Shown here: piece after piece, positions 34,801 to 46,800 of the stretch
Layout: each line of letters opens with the position of its first letter
Numbering within the stretch: position 1 is the stretch's first letter
Assembly: GCA_963576735.1 (NCBI GenBank)
Contig: OY755190.1
Span: 5,759,695-5,823,694 of the forward strand
DNA: 64,000 bases
Source of the DNA: Bedellia somnulentella
Taxonomy: Eukaryota; Arthropoda; Insecta; Lepidoptera; Bedelliidae
Reading direction: 5' to 3'
Notes under the pieces: model-generated
The model's input: only the letters and a program-made list of their open reading frames with translations
Database searches by the model: none
What the model was told of the DNA's origin: nothing
Made by a program: the position numbers and the translations under genes

Positions 34801-37800
34801 ACCAACGGTCAGTGTAGGGGGCAGCACCGTGCCGTCGCCGCAGCGCCAAACTACTATCCGTATCTGTACTTACTAAAGATATTCTCATTTCTGAACATAA
34901 AAACTTGGTATATTTGTTTCATGATTCTTATGAACAATTAAAAAGGAATTTTTGGAACTCAACCCCTAACGGGTTGATATAGCAAATGAAAGTTAATATA
35001 GAGTTTTTTTACATTTTATAATAAAACTTGGTGCGATTGAATTTATGAAATCCATCTATCAATCATTCATGAGTATATGCTAACAACCATAAATTCCATA
35101 AAAGGGTAGCCATAGCTTCGGAGATACTAATTCTTCATCCAATTTTGGAAATATATTGATAAAAGATAGGTTAATAAAGGTTGTTAGTGATGGGTCACAA
35201 ACTGCATCGCCCAACAATCACTTAAAAAGCCTCAATATCCTTTATGTCATTTACAACGCCCGCGGGATTATAAATATAAAAAACCGGCCAAGTGCGAGTC
35301 GGATCGCGCACTAAGGGTTCCGTACTATCATATATATAGAAAATCCCGTTTGTGTGAAAATCATGGGAGCCAAATTAGGTAAGTAATTTGATTTATGACG
35401 TTTAAAAATAGAACTACGGGCTAGATCTCATTCAAACCAATTTTCGTTAGTAGTTTGTATAGTAATACACATCATATATTTTTTTCAGTATTATCATGCC
35501 CATATTTTAGAAGTTACGGGGGGGGGACACACATTTTAGCACTTTGAAAAAGTCTCTCGCGCAAACTATTCAGTTTTGAAAAAAATGATATAAGAAACCT
35601 CAACATCATTTTCAAATACCTTTTGATAGATACCCCACACGTATAGGTTTGATGAAAAAAAAAATTTTGAGTTTCAGTTCTATGTATGGGGAACCCTAAA
35701 AATTTTGGTTTTTTTTTCAGATTTTATTTTAAAATCTTAATGCGGTTTACAGAATACATCTACGCACCAATTTCCAATAATGTAGTTCTTATAGTTTCGG
35801 AATAAACTGGCTGTGACATACGGACGGACGGACGGACAGACAGACATGACGAATCTATAAGGGTCCCGTTTTTGCCATTTGCCTACGGAACCCTAAAAAC
35901 AGAAGTTGAGATAGTGTTTCGGTATTTTGGTATTATATAAACTGGATGCAAAAAATGAAGTCCACGCGGACGAAGTCGCGGGGCAAAAAGCTAGTATAAC
36001 ATAAAGAGTATCATATTTTTTTCTATTTTCCAGAGCAATAGACAACAACAAGGAATCTATAGCGATGTTCCTAATTCGCGCCGGTTGCGATATCGAGAGT
36101 CCTCGACGCCGCGGTACGGACGGGGACTCGTTCTGGTCCGAAGATAAATATACGCCGCTGCATATGTGTTGTATGTGGGGACTGGCTGATGTTATACAGG
36201 TAATAGAAGAATAGAATAGAATAACTCTTTATTGTACATCAAGCACAAATTTACAAAAGAAATTATCATACAGTTTACAGTGAAGTACAATCGGCGGTCT
36301 TATCGCTAAAAGCGAAGGTAATGTAATGTGTGTGAGAGTATTTGTTTATTATTATAAATATCGATAGTAATAGACAAATAAATGGAGACGACAGAAATGT
36401 TACTGATTCGCGCCGGTTGCGATATCGAGAGTCCTCGACGCCGCGGTACGGACATAAATATACGCCGCTGCATATGTCTTGTATGTGGGGACTGGCTGAT
36501 GTTATACAGGTAAAATAGAAATATCGATAGTAATCCTATTAATATTATAAATGTGAAAGTTTAGATGTCTCAATGTTTGTGTGTTTGAGGCGAAAAGGCT
36601 CCCCAAGTACATAATGTATATAATTGAAATTTGGCACAATGCTAGATAATGACCCAAATTAACAAATAGGAAAATTTTCAAACCCGGAAAAATTAGACCA
36701 ATAAAATATTCACGCCTGATGGAACTAAGAGTACCGGAAAAAAACGCCTCAAGTTTTGTCATAAGCAAATTTAACAGTATCACAAATCTGCACAGAAGAA
36801 AAACAGTATTATGATAAAGCATTAGTTACATAGGCAAAATAAAAAATACAGTTTCGATCGGACATAATACCAAAAACTGTGCACACAGCATGATAAAATA
36901 ACAACCAGTTAAAATAACACGAATGAAATAAATATTTGTATATTTGTCACATGTCATTTTCGCCTCTCCAGGGGCCGAAAAAGAAAAAATATAAAATGGG
37001 AGAGATGGTACTCCCCAACAAAAGGACAGTCGGTCGGGGTCAGAGACTCAGGTTCAAGAACTGAGGAATTATCCGAGCCGTATTGAGCAGCACCGCTTTC
37101 TACATTTGTGCTGGAACCGACAAGCCGCAAAAATCCAACCGCCTCAAGTTGGTCGCGAGGCTGGTTGGAATTAACCTGTTCATCACTGACAGGACAATTG
37201 GGATAAAATCTTTCTTTCGAGGTCACACTCCACATGTCGTTGATGTCGTGAGCCAGATCGAAACACGACGCTCCTCATCATGTGGGATAGTGACATCCAC
37301 TAGAAACACCCTCGACTGCAACCGATTCCTTACCACGATATCAGGCCTATTCGCTAGAATCGCTATTATTATCGTATATTCGCTAGAGTCCATGATAACG
37401 GATCGGTGCCAATAGATTTTGGCACTGTCGTTTTCTAGGATCAAATACTTGCAATACGGCAATACAGAAGCTCTGTTGCAAGAGGCCGTACTGCAGAGCT
37501 TGCTCTTGATGTAAAATTTTGTCTGCTTGATTGTGTCTGTGCAAGTACTCACGTGTTAGCAAGACCCGAACAACCGAAAATATCATGCCTAAGTGATTTT
37601 CCGGGACGACCACATGCTCGACAAATGTCTATGGTACCGCCCTTTCGGATTTATTTCCGATAGTTCCGCGTCTTCAAACACAGACAAAACCTTTGGTTTC
37701 CCAAAGAGGTTCCCAAAACGCAGCCAACGCAGAAAGGATTTTAAAGTGTAGGCCGACGAAAGGCTCTTAAAGTACCTTGTAAAATCTCCCGTGCAGCTCC

Positions 37801-40800
37801 TTCTCCTTCCATACGGTTTCTCTATCAGAGGTGCTAAGAACCTCCGGGGCTCGCCAATCCTGTGAGGCCAACGATAAGATGCGCGTCATGCCCCTTCTAG
37901 ACATGGATGACCGCAACCGCAAACTTACCAACCCCGAGCTCCCTCTTGACGGAACTACTGAAATCATTAGTGATTGTCAGTAGCACCGCCAATCTGTCAA
38001 CTGTGGGGGCGTAAAGCTTCAGGTCATCCATGTAAAGGAGATGATGCATGCGTGTACCACCTCTCCGAAACAGAAAGCCCACCCCTGAATTCTCCATGTG
38101 TTTACTTAGAGGATTCAGTGCAAGCGAAACCAAAGTGGGCTCCGACAATCGCCCTGGAAAATACCTCGCCTTATATCGAATTGAAGATCCGCATCTTTCA
38201 TCCACTGACCGTCCAAACTTAGGAGTTTTCTCCAATACCCCATTTGTTTCCCGAGGAAGTGTCGAACTGTACTATCAATTTTGTACAGCTAGAGGACCCT
38301 TTTAAGCTATGAATAGGGTGCCAATTCGAACGCTTTCCTGTAGTCTATCCAGCCAGCGGAGAAATTGGTTGCTTTTGAACAGCAGGCCTACGACCGGGTC
38401 GATGAGGAGCAGCTCCTTGCTACCGCGAATACTGCCCTTCCAGAAATTCTGAACTCCAAAGATCACATTGTTATCAATAATATTTGAGTCATCTTGGAGC
38501 TAAGAACGGATGTCAAGGTCTTATAAATTGTACAAAGACAAGCGACATTATTTTGTTTGACGTTATACGGTATGTTTAGTGTTTTTAGAGAGTGTCGTTA
38601 TAGTAAAACACAAGTATGTTCCACACAGACGCTCCTGGAGCACGGCGCCAACATAAACAGTCGTGACGCGGAAGGCAAGTCTCCGCTGCACATCGCGATA
38701 GAGAACCAGCACGCCAACATCATCTCGCTGCTGTTGTCGCAGCGCGCGATTGACGCAGGGACGCGCGACAACGCGGGCGTCACGCCGTTCGCAGCCGCGT
38801 TGTTAGCGAGGAACAATAAGGCTGCGCAGGCTATACTTGATAAGTACCCGGCCGCTGCTGAGCAGGTAAGTTTATGTGCCTTTACTTGTACTCAGTCACT
38901 TGTACCCCAATCTCTAGTTCAGATAATCCTTATTCGAATCGTTAAATTGACTTTTTGATCGTTTTTTTCTATGTATGTTTACTCATACCTTTGAACGGAT
39001 TAATCTGATTACATAAGTCTTCCGCATGGTCACCTTGTTAGGACTCTTTTCTCCTCCCAATCTTATATAGCTTAGGTAACCTTTGCCGGGCGGGGGCGAC
39101 CCTCAGCTGTCCGACAAACACAATATCATGATAAAGCTACATAGGCCACAGGGACAACAGCAACCAATTTAGAAGACCATGCTTCTCTGCTTTAGCGATG
39201 CTTTTCCTACAAGTTACAAATCTATACTTGATTTATATATTTTTCATTTTTTAAGGCATACTACTACTCCACTAAACTACTAAAAGTGTGTATTGTTGCC
39301 CAACAATTAGTAAGTCCTTTAACTCCCAACATCTATCAATTTGTACCAAACCACCTGTCACGATATCTCCTAATCCACAGGTAGACAAGAAAGGCCGCAA
39401 CTTCCTCCACGTAGCCATCTCAGCGGGCGACGTAGAAAGCGTGATGTTCCTGTTATCAGTTCGCGTAGACGTGAACTCACGCGTCCAAGACGCTTCACTC
39501 ACGCCTGCTTTACATCTTGCCGCCGCTTCTACTCATGAGGTGTTGTTGAGGTCGCTCTTGTTGGCTGGAGCGAGACCAAATGATCGGGATGCTAATAAGT
39601 ATGTATCTTTATTATTTGTACTAATACTTAAAGGTATATATCCTAGATAAATTCAGCCAGAGCATCAGAATTGGAAATTCCTCGGCCACTTTTAGAAGTT
39701 ACGTGGGGAACGCGTGATATTCCTACTGTTAGTTCGCGTAGACGTGAACTCACGCGTATAAGACGCTTCGCTCACGCCTGCATTAGTTTTTTCCGCCGCT
39801 TCTACGCACGAAGTGTTGTTGAGGTCACTCTTGTTGGCTGGAGCGAGACCTAACGATCGGGATGCTAATAAGTATTGTAGAGTCAACTTCAGGGAGTGTG
39901 GAGGTTTTGAAATAAAAACCCAAAATAGCGGTACACTTCGTATAATTTCATCTTTCACAACCACTTGCCGATACAACGGACTACTGACAATTGCCCACGC
40001 AAAAACAGAGATCGTATATTTATACCTTACCTAACCTCAAATCAACTGACAGTCTTATTAATAATACTTTGCTCAAATTTACATAATCATTATTATAACT
40101 CATTTATAAATAAATAATAACATTTTAGAAATGAGTATTTACTAAAATTATGGATTTAATTACAATCATTATTTTAATCAGCGTGAGCTGTTTTGAAGTA
40201 AAGTCAAACAAGTATCTCATTATTCATACACGATACCACTAATACTTATTAAATAGGTAAATAATATGATTACACAATAAAACTATACAGTTTATCAATT
40301 ATAAATAGTATAAATTATACAGTATAATAGCCAATCATAGCACACTCATTATTATAAGCTTACAGCTCGGCCTTCCTGTTATAAGCGAGTCCCTTCGCTT
40401 TTGGAAATATTTTTTTAAAGAATTAATAAAACTTTATTATTTTATATATTTTTTTATACATAGGTAAGTTCTTGAAATAACTTGTAAATCCTGGTAACAA
40501 GTGATTCAAAATTAACAGGTCCTAATGTGTTAATCCGTACTAATGTTTCATAATTGCGATTGCATTAACTTTTTATACATATATATGCACACACATATCA
40601 TACACATAGTTTTACAGACATTTACATATTATTTACACATTCAATATACATATATATTTTTATTTACATATTCTACACATTACACACTTACAATGTATTT
40701 TTTTATTTTTTATTTATACGAATTGTAATATTAAGCACATAAATATAGAATAGAATAGAACCCATAATGGTACTCATCACGTACCTCCTCCTCACAGTCC

Positions 40801-43800
40801 ATATATGTCCCCACCAAGGGGCTCCAGCCCACCCTACATAGGGCGATCTGGCCACAGTCCACCACGCCGGCCAATTGCGGGCTGGCAGACCAACGACCAC
40901 CACCGCAACAGTAGCCGGGAGCGACGGCCCAACGTGCCCTCGGAAGCACGGAATCATCTTAATTCTCGGATAGTCAGGTGATTCAAGCCTGCAATATCCC
41001 TCCAAACTCGGTCAAATCTTACAAATCAAATTTGTAAGGTGATCACCCCCCCGGGGATCGAACTCGAGACCTCCGCACCCGAAACCAAGCGCTCAACCGC
41101 GAGGCCACGGAGGCAGTCATCACAGTTAAAACATTTTACAAAGATTACACTGCTAAACAGAAGCACAAGTGGTGACAACTCTTCAATGGAGAGATCAATA
41201 CGTTAGTAAAAAGAATAGGCAGATTCACAACTCACATACTCGTGAGGTTATAACTTAATTATTAATTATTTGTTTATATATTACTAGCGACCCGCCCCGG
41301 CTTCGCACGGGTGCAATGCTACTAATATAATAATAATAATATAAATTAAAAGATAATCAACAACAAAAGATACTTATTCTATTCAGTTTAATTAATTCTT
41401 GATATTTTCCTCGCTAGAGAGCTCCGATAAACGCGTGCGATTTATAGGCACGCGCCGCCCGGCGCAAACAACTACGACCCTGCATTTTAAAGTAATATCT
41501 TCGGTAATATTCACTTAAATTACATGCTGTAAAAAGCATATTGATCTATAATAAATGCACAATTTATTTAAGGTACTTAATTGGATAAGGATTAATGCTG
41601 TATTGTTTAAAATCACTTCGTAAATAACCATTTTTTAGTAAATAATAAAAATGGTTATGCTGGGTTATCCCTAAGAGATAGACATATACCATCGCGGACT
41701 TTTTAGTTGAACTTTTTAAGATGAACAATACTGTAGTACATTATTTTGATCTATCTCATAGGGTTCAGCCAGCGTTTGCAATATAAGCGCAAAAAAACGT
41801 GCTTATTTACGACATCACATTAGAAACCTTTAAATTTATCAGTGTTCCTCTACTATATTATGCATTTATTATACATACAAACCTTCCTTAAGAATCACTC
41901 TATCTATTAAAAAAAACCGCATCAAAATCCGTTGCGTAGTTTTAAAGATCTAAGCATACATACGGACATACAGCGAAAGCGACTTTGTTTTATACTATGT
42001 ATTGATATCGTACTTATGTGATTTTCTTATATATATTTTTATTTATTCACTATTTAAATCGCTTAGATCATTACTGCCTTCTAGGTATGACTGTCATTAG
42101 GGAGTGCTTTTAAGACGCGGTACGAGCCTTAATGTCACAATCAGAACTACTATGGTGGTTGCTATGGAAATTTATTATACTGTATGGGACCCCATGTATC
42201 AAGTTTATATAAAAATGCTTCAACAAAATCGAAATAAGTGTATTAAACACCTCACTATAGATTTCCATATTTAGACAACTTTCCTAACTTCATCATCATC
42301 ATCAGCCACTGGACGTTCTAACTTTAAAACCCTTAAGTGTACAAAGGACACTAGGGATCAACTAATTTTAATGAAAACCATCCATAAAAAGGACTTGTAA
42401 TCAAGGTTAAACTTCAGCTGTTCGTCCTACAATACTAGAATCCGATTCACATTCCGCACCCCATTTTCCGAAGCTGACATTTTTTTTTTATTCAGCTTTT
42501 ATTCATTTTAAATACTTTTGTAAACAGTTGGACTTTGTTGAATCAGCCGATCAACCTTTAATGTTCGAGTCCTAAAACTTTCTCATGATATAATTATTTA
42601 GATTATGAATTTATTTATTTTAAAGTATGTATTTTAAGTACTTTTATCCATCGATATATGTATCTTATCTTGCCATACAACGCGGTAACGCTTCCAGCAT
42701 CTTAGGTACCCTTTCCCGATAAGAGGAACTGGAAGATGTTTTTAGATTTTAAGTTAGGTTTTTTTTTTTTTTTTAATAATATAAAATTTTTCTTTTTTAA
42801 ATTTATATATGCCTGACCATGATAATTTAATGTACAGGGTTTATTAATTTTTCCTACCTTGACTTTTATTTAGTAAGCTTTATGATAATGGTAAGCTAGT
42901 TCTAAATAAGCTCTTATTGATTGTGTACCGAAAATAATAATTTCCTTGGAAAATAATAGTTGCACGGGGATTTGCTATAATTAACTCATATGGCCAATAG
43001 AAAGGAGTTTCCCGTTTCTGATTTGACTCAAGAGCATTCTGCTCCCGGAAAAACTGTCCGTCCACTCTTGGTCTTAGTACCTATGCTGACATGTACCTAG
43101 TCAATAAACTTCGTACCAGATACCTTAAGTTGCTAGATTAATAAATCGCGCGCATAGCACACTATTACGCTGAGCGATTTCTGATTTATTCTCTGATTGA
43201 TTATTGTTACTTTTGTGTTTAAATTACACCATCTGAATTTATTACTGAATAAACTTTTGTAACATAAATTACCCTTTTATTCCCTCAATATGGATAACTT
43301 TATATATTATCTTACATATATATTTATTTTTGTAGTTGATGTTTATTACCAGTTTTTAAATATAAATATACCTACTTCAAAATTAGTACCATATATGACA
43401 AAGAATCTTATTTAGGTATACTTAATAATAATAATATCATAATTAATTATACATGTACATGTTTTTAAAATCTTGTTATATTCGCTTGGTCTGGTGGGGA
43501 TGACAATCTGATGCCTTCAAACGAATTCATCTCTATAAACTATCCATATCATAGCCGATGTACAATTATTTTGTTTTAAATACTTATTTTAATTTGCAAT
43601 TTTCTATATCAACTTCAAAATTAGTATACTATACTATAACTATTGGTAGAAACTTTAGAGGTCATCCTTGCTTGAAATATTGTGTACAGTTTGTTTCTCT
43701 AATAAATATTAAGCTATGGTAAAATGTACATAATTTTGATTTATACCATTTTAATTTATTTTTACCTTCCCCTGCTCGTGGTTCTAATTATATTTTTAAC

Positions 43801-46800
43801 AAATGGAAGCAGGGCGAAGATTTGAGGTAAAATCTACAGTTATAGTCTTAACAGTTATGATGAGCGGCACTTTTAAAGTACAGAAACAATGTTAAGATTA
43901 TATATTAATTGTGCTTCACTTATGTATAATAATAATACACGGTGTGCTTAAATAAGTGTGAGTGGGTGACCCTAGTGTGGCGGATTCTATACTAGCCCTA
44001 TAAAAATTCACGTATTTGACATTTTAGCCCATTCGTACACTTTATCGTAATTGATATATTGTGATGATAGAAGTTATTATTTGTTAATATATTTGCATCG
44101 AAATCTTTTATTTCGGATCCAAAGCAAAGCATATAAAATGGTAATAATTACAGTCTTAACTTGGACATGAATGGCTAAAAATTTAATATTTCCCGAAGGA
44201 TATGCAATGGATTTAGATTCTGTGCTAATGATTATGACTTAAATACCAGAATTAACGAAAATAAGACAATTATAATTCACACAGACAGTTCATCTTGATG
44301 CCTAAGCCGTTGTAGGCAGCTATCGTGTCCGCGAGAGGATCACAGGTATATAGGAGGTATACCCTTGTTGACGTTTATGCTATGATGTTTATCACTCTCT
44401 ACCAACCCATGCACCTATACACTAGCATATCTATTATGGTTAAGATATCTCAAAGCTACTAAAGATTTTGGCTAAAAATTACTTAAGATTTAAGAAAACT
44501 TCAGAAGAAAAGTATTGAATGTTTGATGCTGATTTGGTTTATATGGCAAATAAAACATAGTCTCCACCGATGTACGTCTTTATCGTTCGTTTTACGTTCT
44601 GAACTTCTATGTTGTAGTTGTAATGCTCACGGGATTTATCAGAGCCCTACCTATAGCCCTGAGTAGAGGTATACCCTTTGGAACTATCATATCAAAGTTG
44701 AGCTCTCTGGCTTTAGTAGGTTTTATGACAGAGCGTGACTTACAACCTCTACACAGCAATTTAGTGCTACCCCATTTACTTTGATGTCAGTTAAGTATTT
44801 ATCAAGTTCCAGGTCTAAAGCTGAACTTGAGCTATTTCATTGTTTTTCATTTTTAACCTTCGGATTACCCTTCTTGGTATGCATATTTTTTTTTTTGTTC
44901 GCTGCAATGAACTGACAAATGAGAAGACTTTTCCAGCCAGACCAGGTGAACAAGGCGGTCATAATTATAATAATTTATCTTTGATATTGTTGATATTATT
45001 TAGTTTAAGTAATGGAATTCAGTTTTATTATTGATATTTAAATACACTATCTTATTAATTTGCAATACTGAATATTAATGTAAAAAATATAAAATGTATA
45101 CAAAACAGGAACAATACATTCACAAATTGTAACTATGATCAATTTTTGAAACAATATTCAATTTATTAAATCAGTAGTAGTCCCCATTTGATGTAAATAT
45201 TAAATATTGGTTTTAACATCATTACATCAATAAGGCCTCCGCGACAAAGTGAAAATTCCGGCATCTGCCCAACAGGTTCGCCCAGTCCGGAGACCAAATA
45301 TAACAAACTTTTTGAAATTACCCGAAAATTCAAATCGTTTTCTATTATTATTATTTTAGATTGAGCTACAATTAAACATATTCGTAAAACCTTACATTGT
45401 TAAGAATTTGTAAATCTACCTAGCATTAATTGAGTTTATATAGTTAAATAATTACAAGTTGTATTTTGCCCTTTTCGGTAAATAAATTTGAATTTGAAGC
45501 ATCTTGTCCATCGCAAAAGCAAAGTACATTTGCGATCAATTTTTCGCCTTGAGAATCATTCAAGATGGTCACCATATTGACCAACTTTAACCGTATTAAA
45601 GAAATTAAAAACTTGTTCGGGTTTAAGCAGCTGCCTGAGCACCTACCCTACACCGTGCAGCAGACAATCTACATCCTGGCGCCCATCAATTTTACATTAA
45701 TTTAGTAGATTGTTTTTGGCGTAATAATATTGATCAAGCGATTCTCCGTACTGAACTCTTTCAGCCAGCATCTCAGACAAAATAAACAATAGCTCATCCA
45801 TTATCATTTACCCTACGTCGTTTCAAACTAAGCGACCCAACCAAAGAGCTGCGGTTACTGTCTATTTTGTTTTGGGAATAGTATCCACCCTCGCGTTTGC
45901 GTGCACAATGCTGTGAACATCGCTCCCTGCTATTTTCTCGTCCTCGCGCTAGGCGAACGCTCTCGCGTACGCCGAACCGGCTTACGAAGAGACCTCTCCG
46001 CTGTTATTGGACTATTCGTTGTTCACCTGTTCACCTCGATTGACCTCGGTATCACGCTCCCGTAATACCCACGGTCGATTTACCTCGGTATCACGCTCCC
46101 GTAATACCCACGGTTGTCGATTGACCTCGGTACCACGCTCCCGTAATACCCACGGTCGTTCAGCATAACGCTTCCTGTCATCTCCAACACCTCCGTGTTG
46201 ACTGGCTTTTTTTTTGGCACCTCCATGCCAATTCTGCGCTCAATCTATCGTAACTGAGGCTACGACTCCTGCTCTCTTCTCGATCCATGGTGGAGAACTG
46301 AAACTGACAAATTTCAGCTTAGTAAACAATCAAGTCAACCCTCAGTACACATACTTTAGCTTCTTTGATCTCAATGGGCCTAACAATTAGTATAACGCAA
46401 ATCCAATTTTCTTTTATTGAAATTAAAGGCGACCTTCGCAAATGTAACTTAAATATTTCACTGATAACAAATGTACGGCTGACTATTTTATTAGAAGGTA
46501 GTTGTTAAAAGTTTCAAAATGTTTAATTCTTACTTTGTATTGCAAACTAATATTTAAACAGTTACTGTATTAATCCTTGGTCATGTAATTCTCTTACGGA
46601 TTCACGGTATTATCTTACACACGCTTTGTACAGCTTTACAGGGGGCCGAAGAAAATGTATAATACCTACTTGGTTTAATAAAGAATATTTTGATTTTAAC
46701 GTTTTTACCTCTTACGTGAATAATATGAAGACACTACAATAAGCGGGTGACTATCTCAAATTTAAAATAAATAATAAAGATATTATGCATCATGATGAGT

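Larger units (their letters stand above)
33891..35994 (+). mobile_element. Lep1-like non-autonomous Helitron with nested repeats
   Basis: Starts TCCATACTAATATTATAAAT, then GGGAAAGTGAGTTTGTTTGT and CGCTTTCACGCCGTAAATAC. It ends CCACGCGGACGAAGTCGCGG and then AAAAAGCTAG, with a small GC hairpin just before the CTAG terminus, as in Helitrons. It sits between A (33890) and T (35995). The inverted copy at 33263 preserves the uninterrupted TTAA-TATAAC sequence, proving the insertion boundaries. There is no Rep/helicase gene. A family A copy and a palindromic repeat are nested inside. Confidence 0.82.

Noticed and set aside
37083..37415. 110-codon + strand frame
   Set aside because: Antisense shadow of the LINE protein on the - strand.
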